Positions 1 to 8,383 of a stretch of DNA of 64,000 nucleotides are shown here, in pieces. Location of the stretch: positions 62,001-126,000 of the forward strand of contig JAAKBF010000047.1 of the NCBI GenBank assembly GCA_012656075.1, in the 5' to 3' direction. The notes beneath the pieces are model-generated. The model made no database searches and had not been told where the DNA came from. It saw only the letters and a list, made by a program, of their open reading frames with translations. Numbering within the stretch: the stretch's first letter is position 1; each line of letters begins with the position of its first letter. The position numbers and the translations under genes were made by a program. This DNA is from Phytophthora hibernalis (Eukaryota > Oomycota > Peronosporomycetes > Peronosporales > Peronosporaceae).

Positions 1-1208
1 TCGACACTCCCACAGCTTGCGATCCTGCCAGAGTTCCTCTTCCCGACCTTCGACCTGCTGAGAAGAGTGAACGGTGGACGCCAGGTGCTCAGTCGAAATT
101 GTCGCTTGTGCATCGACATGGTTGTAGTCTTCTGTGTCAGCACCTAGTTGAGTGGTGACGGGCACACGCAAAGCTTCTAAGGCCTCACGCTCCGCCCGCA
201 CCTCGCTGGGTGCCCGACGATACGACACGACCATGAACTCCGAGGACGAGACGAGGCCCACGACGCGCAGCTGAGACTGCACTTGCTGGAAGACGTACAC
301 CCGCAGCGCGTGCTTGGTGAACCGCTGCGCCTTGGTGGCGGCGCTCTCCCACTCGTAGTACCATCGCGCGCCGGCATTGATCTGGAACAGGCAGCTGTGC
401 TGTTGTCATGAAAGCGAGCATTGATTGATCACGTCAGACGCAACACTAGACAACCAACAGCTAAAGAGGTTCTGTGCATGCAGCACGTACGTCGACTGCG
501 ACGTCACGTATTGCGGCGCCTTGGACCCACGTGCCTTTGGGCGTCTGCTCGGTCTGGACGGAGCCCGTGACGTCGTCCACGTCGACGACGTCGTTGAGCG
601 AGAGCAAGTGGGTCTGGGCCTCCTCGAAGTGGGCGAACACGAGCAGACTGGCCGGATTGGACGTCGTGGTGGTCGTCTGCTGCGTCGGAGTCACGAGCTC
701 CACGCGCACACAGAGCGATGCGCCGCAGTAGCTGCGGTTGAGGTGCTCCGACAGCAGTGCGGGAAGCAGCGCAGGATCTGGTAGCAAAAAGACAACCACA
801 AGGACATCAGATCAGCTCTGTGATACTACGTTCGACTAAGTGGGAGTCTGGCAGTGAGTGATCCGAGTTGTAGACAGGCAGGCAGACGTATGTACCTTGG
901 TCTTCTTGGTGCGATTGGTCCTATGCAACAGTACAGAATAGCCGACTTTAGTGCTCGAGGACCCTTTCTCGCTGCTCTCTCCCGTGCGATGACTCATGGA
1001 CCTACCGCTTGTACTCGCTCTGGAAAAGTGTGGCGTGGTGGCAGTTGCGACGCTCAAAGTGGCAGGTGACGGCGCTCATGGCTACGGGGAATAGATACTC
1101 CAAGACGAACAAGTCGAGCTGCACCTCGTCGGAGCCGATGATACAAAAGGCGACTGGCCCTCGAGTACGTCCGCCAGAGTTGGGCCGTCTTTGTATGACT
1201 AACCGCAC
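1..1208 (-). CDS. 3' part of an intron-containing gene, function unknown (partial)
   Basis: Two exons are well supported. One lies at about 777-491 and ends in phase 0 at a GTACGT donor (position 490 downward). The next resumes in phase 0 at 381 after a TTCCAG acceptor and stays open to the window edge, giving a 109-nt GT-AG intron at 382-490. The 3' exon encodes a compact sequence around 380-180 with the pieces ARWYYEWES, RFTKHALRVYVFQQ and FMVVSYRR, then an acidic tail. The exon upstream includes the piece LLVFAHFEEAQTHLLSL. A further probable exon at about 1208-1002 (piece EVQLDLFVLEYLF) ends near a GTAGGT donor, but the phases of the joins between 1002 and 777 do not fit simply, so those boundaries are open. 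The polypyrimidine acceptor before 777 is good. I do not recognise the family. Codon use and splice signals argue for a real host gene, not a shadow. Confidence 0.55.
382..490 (-). other. spliceosomal intron (predicted)
   Basis: Read on the minus strand it begins GTACGT and ends CTGTTCCAG. It separates two reading frames that join in phase 0. Its 109-nt length is ordinary for an oomycete intron. No branch point was assigned. Confidence 0.6.
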
Positions 1209-2574
1209 CCCTTCAGACCAGATGGGCGGAATCGGTCCTTCTTCGGCGCCAAGTGTCCTTCAGTGGCCGTGATTGGCCTCGTCTCGTGAAAAAGCGCCGG
1301 ATTGGTCCCTTTCGCGGATTTTCGCGCTTGGAAAGTCGATTTTTCGCGGGGATGCCGATTTTCGTGGCAATAAAATGTCTACGAACGAACACGCAGCAGC
1401 CAGGTTAAAAACTGTTTCAGGCTTCACTGCAACGACTGCCTATCCTTGCTTGCTTGGGGCCCACGGCAATTACAGGCGGCAGTTGACAGAGTACTGCATA
1501 TTAATGTAGTAGTCAACTGGGTACGGCCATCTTCCTCTCGACACGACGGCCAACCTGTTTGGTGGTACGGTCTAAAACAACGCTGCGATATGTTGTGCGA
1601 TAGCTTCCAGAACGTCGAAGCCATATCAGTAGTAACAACAACGCAGAGACCGAAGACGGAGACATCGTTTATAGCGGTGCCGTGGAGAACACCCATCAGC
1701 GAAGATGCCTTAGCGACTAGGCTGAAACAAATATGGCTGGTTTCGAGATTGAATCTCGGGACTAATGGCGCTGAAAACTCGTGGTTACTGTGGACCTGCA
1801 CGTCCAAGTATTTCCTTATGGGTCCGGTGACAATAAAATACTACTGCCGATTATTTCGACTGCATCGTGTCACTGAACGAAAGGCGCGCTGCCAGAGAGG
1901 TTACAAAACTACTCGTACTGGAAAGAAGACGTTGTTTTACGCGGGTTGGACAATTTCTTCGGGCGCGATCACCCGCGTCGTCAGGGGCCAGTTGATGGTC
2001 GGCAAGTAACTTTGCGTGTTTTTTCTCTGGTATTAAATGTTCCTGGAAAGCTGTGCGCATTTTGAGTATCTGTTAAAGTTCCTCTAGATTGAGCCAAATG
2101 CGTTGCTGTGAGAATTCGAGTTATGGTTGTAAATGTTCCTTGACAGGTGATTGAGCAATGCATGCATGCTGACCAGTTGAGTAAGGAAACGCCAAATTAC
2201 CCCGTTAACCAAAACAAAATAAAATGGGGCTGATTTGATCTTCTCGACTTGAGCGAAGGGAATATTATAACTTATAGTGCCTCTGTTTAAATGGCGAAAA
2301 TGCCACTGCGATATCAACCAACGTCGACATTTGATAGCCATTGATGAATAACTGTATAGGACAATCTAACGTGAACAGGCCCACAAGGTATGCACGGGAA
2401 TAGTTTTTGTTGTTATGAAAGTGAGGAGTGTATACCTATTAATACAAGATGGAATACAATTATTTCTGCTCGTCGTGAAGACGTCGCAGATAAAGTTTGT
2501 CTTTTAAACTGCTCAAGCTTGGCAGTGGAGAAACATTTAGCGTGGCTACAAGGATCCGTTTACTTCTGAACTCG
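1209..2574. other. stretch without a recognised gene
   Basis: A 187-codon frame (1446-2009, plus) and a 127-codon frame (1424-1807, minus) overlap here. Neither shows a domain, motif or splice pattern I recognise, so neither is called as a gene. Around 1316-1365 the motif GATTTTCGCG recurs three times in slightly changed form about 20 bp apart, beside the likely 5' side of the left-edge gene. It could be a promoter-proximal repeat, but that is only a guess. From 2000 to 2574 the sequence is AT-rich and featureless. Confidence 0.4.
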
Positions 2575-2579
2575 CTATT

Positions 2580-2675
2580 ATTATTAAGTGGTGCTTCGAA
2601 GTATTATTAATACTAGCCCACTGAAAGTGACATATTTTTGCGTGGTGAGGTAATATTTTTCCATCGAACGACTTC
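2580..2675. repeat. dispersed repeat, inverted copy of 8286-8383
   Basis: About 95 bp match 8286-8383 in opposite orientation with few differences. The shared text includes TAAGTGGTGCTTCGAAG and CCACTGAAAGTGACATATT. Similarity stops at about 2580 on one side and at the foldback element on the other. This is probably a terminal segment of a transposon family with copies at both sites. Confidence 0.7.
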
Positions 2676-2679
2676 CATA

Positions 2680-3727
2680 TCAGCAAGCGTGGCTCCATAG
2701 CACTTTCGCTGTTCGCCCTGAAGGGTCCCCATAAGTTACGTGCGAGCCAATATCGTGGATTTAAAATGAACAAGTTCCTCTTTGAACCCACGTTTTGTTT
2801 TAATGCGCGTAAAACTCGTCTGAAATGTGCGTTCCAAGTCCCACCGAGTCGCACGCCTTAGCTGCCACGTGCATTCGCCCCGCCAGTATCTGGTTGAAAA
2901 GAGTGATTAACCTGTTAGGGACTTTACATGTAGCTATCGAGGACAACTATATCTGCTGTTCTATCTCAAGTGGGGCCGGGCCGTATCAGCTTTCTCGTAA
3001 AGACGCTACCTACAAGGTTGCAGCTCATGATGCTGAAGTAGGTATTGAGCGTCAGCGAGAAAAGTTGGATGGTGGTAGTCGAAGGAACAATCGCCAGGAT
3101 ACTCAGCAGAAACACGCAATCCAGCAATGCGTGTCGACGAATCGCATTGCTGGATTGCGTGGTGGGGCATGGGCTCCCCATGCCCACCCCACGTTTTCAC
3201 TGCGTGTCGACGAATCGCATTGCTGGATTGCGTGTTTCTTGCTGAGTATCCTGGCGATTTTTGTTCCTTCGATGGCTACCGTCTTGGCTTACCACCATCG
3301 TACTGACGCTCCTTTCCTTGGCGGCGAGGTAGTCACATTCAATACCTACTTCAGCATCATGAGCTGCAACCTTGTAGGTAGCGTCGCTTTACGAGAAAGC
3401 TGATACGGCCCGGCCCCACTTGAGATAGAACAGCAGATATAGTTGTCCTCGATAGCTACATGTAAAGTCCCTAACAGGTTAATCACTCTTTTCTCCAACC
3501 AGATATACTGGCGGGGCGAATGCTTTACGTGGCAGCTAGGGCGTGCGACTCGGTGGACTTGGAACGCACATTTCAGACGAGGATCCCCAGTTTACGCGCA
3601 TTAAAAAACAAAACGTGGGTTCAAAGAGGAACTTGTTCATTTTAATCCACGATATTGGCTCGCACGTAACTTATGGGGACCCTTCAGGCGAACAGCGAAA
3701 GTGCTATGGAGCCCACGCTTGCTGATA
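2680..3727. repeat. ~1-kb foldback (inverted-repeat) element
   Basis: The sequence from about 2680 to 3175 recurs as its reverse complement from about 3185 to 3727, with scattered substitutions and indels. The outer ends read CATATCAGCAAGCG and CGCTTGCTGATATGG. The centre is complex: a perfect 18-bp inverted repeat (3114-3131 with 3143-3160, 11-nt loop) sits beside a second GC-rich hairpin at about 3162-3191, and the CGACGAATCGCATTGCTGG text is present again at 3206-3224. No long frame is conserved in both arms, so frames inside it are shadows. It may be a foldback transposon or two inverted copies of one element. The right arm lacks the 2580-2675 segment that borders the left arm. Confidence 0.75.
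3114..3160. repeat. perfect 18-bp hairpin at the foldback centre
   Basis: Arms 3114-3131 and 3143-3160 are exact reverse complements around the 11-nt loop TGTCGACGAAT. The hairpin is nested in the larger foldback and could extrude as a cruciform. Confidence 0.85.
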
Positions 3728-3973
3728 TGGATGAATATGATCACTTATCCGACCTTACTTAGATTTTGTATGGTGTATGGTGGCCCTTTAATAACCAATC
3801 ACTGGGTTTTTAATATATGTGGCCAATCAGAAGCACGCTATAATGTAATATCGACCAATGAGTTTGCATAGGGTTAGGTAGGTCCTCTATACCAGCCATT
3901 CCGACGTATCGGGTCGGAGGGGAGCGGAAAATATGTGTATCTCCATTCAAATAGCTAGTGTGTAGCGTACCAC
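3728..3973. other. upstream flank of the Crypton
   Basis: This AT-rich flank contains ACCAATCAC, GCCAATCAG and GACCAATGAG, three CCAAT-like motifs within about 70 bp (3799-3860), followed by a GGGTCGGAGG tract near 3910. It may hold the promoter of the Crypton downstream. I see no open frame of note. Confidence 0.3.
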
Positions 3974-6094
3974 TTGCATATTTGCATTCTATCCGACCTC
4001 TATCATCAAGGCATGGGCTTAGACGATCTCAAGCCTGGCAACACCAAGCGAGCCAGGGCGACAGCCATCAAGGCATTCAATGCCTTTGTTAAGAGCGAAA
4101 AGGTAGAGTTTGACTACGTTAAACGATGCATTGAGAACGATGGCACAGGTAAGTGTTTTGTGTCTGTATTGGATATGTTTGGTATGTATCTAGCATTTAA
4201 CGAGGGAAAGAAGGGTAAAACACTTGCCCGGAACACCTCTATGCAGTACTACAGACAGAGTAAGATGTGGTTGTTCGAGCTCTTCCCTGCGCAACGACAC
4301 ATAGTCGAAGTAAAGTTGCTTAGCATGGGAAAACACTTGACAGCTTCTGTATGAAAAGAGACGGAAAGGTAGTCAACAAAGCTCCACCTTGCTCAAAGAG
4401 TGATTTAAAAAGATGATGTTGTATTTATATCAGAATGCTTCATCCAGTGACTACCAAGATGCGGCTTTGCTGTGTCTGCTGTGGTACCTGTTCGGACGAG
4501 CTTCCGAATTGTCGCTTGTCCGCAAGCAGAACCTCTCTGTTGACGCGGCGGGGTTTTTCTTTGTGCGGTTCATCCGTATGAAAACATCCGAAGAGCAGGG
4601 TCTCTCGCTGTTCCCCGATGCCGACTTCGTCACCTGTCCCCTGCATGCTGTTGCCGTGGCGCTCATAACGCAGACAGCGCCATCCGTCGCCTTGATTGAC
4701 AACTTGCCCGAGATCTCAGTCCAAGCCGCTATCAACTTGTCTCCATCGACGCCGTTGGTGGATGTCTTGAATCACCCTGACGAGTTCACCGGTCTTGAAG
4801 ATGCCGCCATGCCTGCCGCCGCTGCCTCTGTACCCGCTGACACCACCCTGACCATCTACTCCCACGTCAATCGGCTACTTGATCGTGTCACACGGCCTGC
4901 TGGTGTTACCGTCGCGCTGACGTCTCACTCGTTTCGCCGCGGTGGAGCTCAACACGTCAACGGTTGCGACGGACTCACGCACCGCTGGATCTTTGACCGT
5001 GGTGCCTGGAACATGTCTACAACAAACAAGGGGTTCAACTACATCTTCAACACAAGCAGGGAGGATCACATGGTTAGCAAGGCGCTCAGCGGCTACGACA
5101 CGAAGGCCACGGTGAAGCCGAAGAACTTGCAGATATTCGACGCTGAGACGCAGGAGAAGATCGCCGCCGTCCAACGCGCACTGTTCACGACCTGCTACAA
5201 GATGGAAGGCTCCAAGTACAATCTTAGTCAGCAAGTTGCAGATGTCCTCACCACTTACCTCATCATGCACTACCCTCGATGAAGAAGCTCCATGTGAATG
5301 GGCTTGCTGTAAAGCGCTTGGAGTCGGCAGCTACTAATGCGGGGTCGTCGGTTGCTCAACTACTGGCGTGGTCGTCGCATCTTGCTGCCTGGGGAGACAC
5401 GAATGCCAAGCTATGCCACGACGAAGCCATTTCAACGTACAAGGAGCCAAGCAACGAGAGCAAGATCATCGACCACCAGCGTTGTGTGATTGACCAGCTA
5501 ATGGAGCATATCAAGCGCCAAGACGCACGCATGGACAACCTAGAGGCTAAAGTGGAGGGAAACAATGGACGAGAGAAGACAAACAAGCGTCAACAAGAAT
5601 CAAGCCAAGAGAAGAACAATCCCAAGCGCAGACGAGGGTCAGTGACTTACCTTCACGCGACGTGGTTTGAGTGGTACGCGCACGAACCACGTTGGCTGGT
5701 CGTCGCGCCAAAACGCCAGCAGTCAAATGCCAAGCAGCTCGTCGCGCTGATGAAGCTGTTCGTCGTCGACGACTTGAAGCTGGATCTCGGCACAGCCGAC
5801 TATCGCGACCGAGTTCTGGCGCTTGGGAAGAAGGCGAAGGCTGCAGTGGTTGCCTTCCTCAACCTCCACGAGATCAAGTCACGGGGCTCTACAGCAGTCC
5901 GCAAGCACCTTCACGATCTATGCCTGAAGGGGCTCTTAACGACAAGATTGCCCGACACGTACAGTTTCGCAGAGTTGCTGCCATTCAAGACCTGGACCGT
6001 CAAGATATCCTCGAAACTGCGCCAAGATCGTAGACACGCGTTGCTTCGGAGAGGTCAGATTGGGACTGAACGTACCGGGGTCACGTGTCTTTAG
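3974..6094 (+). pseudogene. Crypton-type tyrosine recombinase element, frameshifted
   Basis: Three successive frames make one element. The frame at 3974-4354 (first ATG 4013) is a helical SAM-like core-binding domain. The frame at 4413-5282 (289 codons) is the tyrosine-recombinase catalytic domain, with Arg29 in FGRASEL, the H-x-x-R box at His172/Arg175 (SHSFRRGG), Trp199 in RGAWN and a likely nucleophile Tyr210 in FNYIF. The frame at 5279-6094 (271 codons), whose ATG overlaps the previous stop, has a coiled coil (about 60-98), a basic stretch (99-119) and a Trp-rich segment (Trp129, 132, 139) like the GCR1_C DNA-binding domain linked to Cryptons. Frame changes at about 4335-4355, about 4400-4412 and 5279-5282 show it is disabled, or that the last boundary is a programmed shift. 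Cryptons lack terminal inverted repeats, so the ends are not defined. Family call is strong; exact ends are not. Confidence 0.8.
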
Positions 6095-6240
6095 CGAATA
6101 GCTGACATTAGTCGACGAGTATAGACGAAAAACCTTGTCGAATATAGCCGAAAACCTAATCGTGTGACGAGTATAACCAAAAACCTTATTGTTACAAAAA
6201 ATCTTGTCGTGGATAGCCGACCCCCGCGCCTATCACTTTC
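6095..6240. repeat. degenerate CGAGTATANCCGAAAACC repeats, non-coding
   Basis: Four to five diverged copies of a motif close to CGAGTATAGACGAAAAACC occur at about 6115, 6139, 6168 and 6208, with a shorter relic near 6095. Spacing is 24-40 bp. The same core is the heart of the 33-bp minisatellite at 6735-6910 inside the next gene. It could be a transposon end, a promoter element or a protein-binding array. Confidence 0.6.
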
Positions 6241-6671
6241 TTAAAGGACGACACGAAGCAACACCAAGCAACACGCAGCAATGACGGACACAACACAGCA
6301 CACTATTGCAGAGAGAATTGAAATCGTTCTAGCAACGAAGGAGCATGGATGGACAGCCGAAGAAGCGTCAGAAGCGATGAACATTCCACGCACTACCCTG
6401 CTGGGGTATTTGGCTTCTGAAGATGATCTGCTATCATCGGACGTCGAACCATCTTCCAAGCGTATATCACGCCCAGGAAAGTCTGCCCCGACGCTCGCAT
6501 TTGAGAGTCCGATCGTCAATCTCGTCAAGAAAAACGCAATGGGTAGTAAGAAGATGTCGCGCACTGCTATTTCAGTGGAGTGCGTCAAGAGTATTCCAGG
6601 GCTATTGAAAAGGAACCAGGAGCGCTGAACTCATGGCTTACTCGATTTATCAAGCGCAACCGGCTCGCCGA

Positions 6672-6919
6672 GTAAGTGGAGCTTTACCCGACGAGGGCTT
6701 TAATCCGAAGACTCCACCTCATCGAAAAGGCCGAAGGTGTCGAGTATACCCGAAAAGACCGGGCTCCAGTGTCGAGTATACCCGAAAAGACCCGGGCTCC
6801 AGTGTCGAGTATACCAGAAAAGACCCGGGCTCCAGTGTCGAGTATACCCGAAAAGACCCGGGATCCAGTGTCGAGTATACACGAAAAGACCCAGGCTACG
6901 GTGTTGAGTATACCCGATG
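6672..6919 (+). other. candidate intron holding the minisatellite
   Basis: A perfect GTAAGT donor at 6672 falls right after the helix-turn-helix part and makes the TAA at 6673 intronic. An acceptor CCGATGCAG ends at about 6919, just before the protease-side frame. Read this way the 33-bp repeats are not translated. The alternative is that the repeats are translated as 11-residue units from a downstream start. cDNA evidence would decide. Confidence 0.4.
6735..6910. repeat. 33-bp minisatellite, about 5.5 copies
   Basis: The unit starts GTGTCGAGTATACCCG and ends GACCCGGGCTCCA, five full copies plus partial ends with one to four changes each. Its length is a multiple of three, so it keeps one frame open and gives an 11-residue repeat (VSSIPEKTRAP). 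The core CGAGTATACCCGAAAA matches the degenerate repeats at 6095-6240. Confidence 0.9.
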
Positions 6920-7694
6920 CAGAGATAACCGTCGGAGGCAAGGACTTCCCTGTGGTGATCAATGAAGGTGAAGATACAACTTCAGCATCAAGCGTTCAGG
7001 CACCGGAGGCAAGTTCTTTGGTGTGCAGCATTGGTGCTGTTTCCTTCAGGACCAAAAATGATACGTACTCTATTCTAGTCATGAAGAACGACTTAAAGAG
7101 ACTGGGGCTCAATGACCCTCTGGTCTCATATTTCATCCGAGAGCACATCGCTGCCAACTCCACTACCTTCAATTTCGACGGTCAACTATTTGGGAACATC
7201 CTAAGGGAGTACAGAAGCAACCAAGGCAGCATGACAGCGGCGTACAACAATGTTTCCGGGATAACTGCATGCTTTCCGTACGAGAAGTACCGGATCATCC
7301 TAGTTCCAGTGTGCATGAATTCGCACTGGAGCTTCGTCGTGATGCAAAATCCGGTGCTTGCCATTGAGGGCCTGAAACCATATTTGCTGCACGTCGATTC
7401 CAAGCATTACCACTCCACACGAGAGATCGTGGGGATCCTGGGCGAGTACTTCAAGTTAGAGGCACAGAGAAAGTTTGGCAGGACGGCAGTGCCATACGCG
7501 GTCGAGCGCGTTACCTCCCAAGGCAGCGTAACAGCTTCGATTGCGGCATCTTTATGCTGTACTTCATGCGCGAGATTAACAAGGCCCTCCTGCATGATCC
7601 AAACCTGCTCTCTGCTGCTCAACATTGGCAACATCTGCAGTGTGTCAAAAAGATTAAGTTCAACTGCAACATCGTGCGAATGCACACTACTTAA

Positions 7695-7894
7695 ATGACC
7701 AAGCATGGCAGTCTTAGGAAGCATGTATCGACATTCGTGTAATCCAAAAATACAAACAGTTACACACATGCATCACAAAGTACCTTCAGTTATATACACA
7801 GACACACAGGCACGCACACACACACACACGCATCACACCAACGCGGTACTAGAACTTTGCATTCCCGACTCTCTCTCGGTACAAACGTAATAGA
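7695..7894. other. intergenic stretch with CA microsatellite
   Basis: A (CA)n run of about 8 repeats lies near 7813-7829 within a wider CA-rich tract (7760-7840). No gene is seen. The stretch is downstream of the tRNA-like element on the minus strand. Confidence 0.6.
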
Positions 7895-7960
7895 TACCAA
7901 AGGTGGGAATCGAACCCACGGCCATCCCTTGCGGGAGCTCCACCACTGAGCTACTTTGGT
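7895..7960 (-). ncRNA. short tRNA-like element with GNRA-capped anticodon arm
   Basis: On the minus strand a 66-nt sequence has a perfect 7-bp acceptor stem (ACCAAAG with CTTTGGT, then A73), a 4-bp D stem (GCTC/GAGC), a perfect T arm (GTGGG, TTCGATT, CCCAC) and good A-box (TAGCTCAGTGG) and B-box (GGTTCGATTCC) promoters. Where 17 nt of anticodon arm belong there is only a 12-nt hairpin, TCCC-GCAA-GGGA, a GNRA tetraloop on four pairs, followed by a 5-nt variable loop. It cannot decode normally. It could be a tRNA pseudogene, the head of a tRNA-derived SINE, or a structural tRNA mimic. Only T3 is seen just downstream, so termination is unclear. Confidence 0.7.
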
Positions 7961-8285
7961 GGGGGTTAGCACAACTCAATAACAGGGATACTCGTTGGAG
8001 TGCCAAAAGGGAATTAACTCCACACAGTTCTTCGTGGGAGCGACAACACCTCTTAGCCGGACCGATGCTCGGCACGGCTCCCTCAATTCACCCTCCTGCC
8101 TAGGAGAGCGGTCACTTTGGTACTGATTGACAGGAACGCGTTTGCGCGTTGTGTGCTGCCACCCATTTGAATATTTAGTAATTACCTTTTTACGACTTTT
8201 ACAAAGCCATATATTGGTGTCCACACAACTTTTAATATTTGGCTCGGGTCGGAGGCTGCCGGTCGGAGGTCGGATATTTTATGGT
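7961..8285. other. stretch without a recognised gene
   Basis: No gene or clear long terminal repeat is visible. It could contain the decayed 5' end of the Gypsy element that follows, but no TG...CA ends or primer-binding site were found. A GGTCGGAGG repeat occurs at 8248-8272. Confidence 0.35.
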
Positions 8286-8383
8286 ATTGAAGTCGTTCGA
8301 TGGAAAAATATTACCTCACCACGCAAAAAAATATGTCACTTTCAGTGGGCTAGTATTAATAATACTCGAAGCACCACTTAAAA
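8286..8383. repeat. dispersed repeat, inverted copy of 2580-2675
   Basis: This is the opposite-orientation partner of the copy beside the foldback element. It runs from GAAGTCGTTCGATGG to GAAGCACCACTTAA and borders the gag-like frame of the Gypsy relic. Confidence 0.7.

Larger units (their letters stand above)
6281..7694 (+). pseudogene. helix-turn-helix / Ulp1-like cysteine protease gene, frameshifted
   Basis: The start ATG at 6281 opens a 115-codon frame whose N-terminal part (about residues 8-45, with GWTAEEASEAMNIPRTTLLG) looks like a pipsqueak/transposase helix-turn-helix. A frame change near 6619 continues a Tc5/CENP-B-like segment (SWLTRFIKRN) up to a GTAAGT at 6672. After the minisatellite a long frame encodes an Ulp1/SENP-type (C48) peptidase. 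It has the catalytic His in NSHWSFVV (codon 7324) and Asp in LLHVDS (codon 7396). The Cys box FDCGIFM (Cys codon 7542) lies in the next frame, after a 1-nt shift near 7528, and that frame ends at 7694. Ulp1-like enzymes cleave SUMO or related isopeptides. In oomycetes such genes are often transposon-borne, so this is probably a mobile-element gene. The HTH-protease linkage in one gene is inferred. Confidence 0.6.

Noticed and set aside
1446..2009. 187-codon plus-strand frame as a gene
   Set aside because: No recognisable domain, an overlapping minus frame of similar quality, and surrounding non-coding sequence; kept only as an unassigned stretch.
2825..3403. 192-codon frame across the foldback centre
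   Set aside because: It spans both arms of the inverted repeat, reads self-complementary DNA and has no domain.
6735..6910. CRISPR-like direct repeats
   Set aside because: The 33-bp units are contiguous with no unique spacers; it is a minisatellite.
6684..6962. 92-codon minus-strand repeat protein
   Set aside because: It is the opposite strand of the 33-bp minisatellite, kept open by the multiple-of-three period.
7903..8103. 66-codon plus-strand frame beginning MGIEPTAIPCGSSTTELLWW
   Set aside because: It is the antisense translation of the tRNA-like element, a common annotation artefact.
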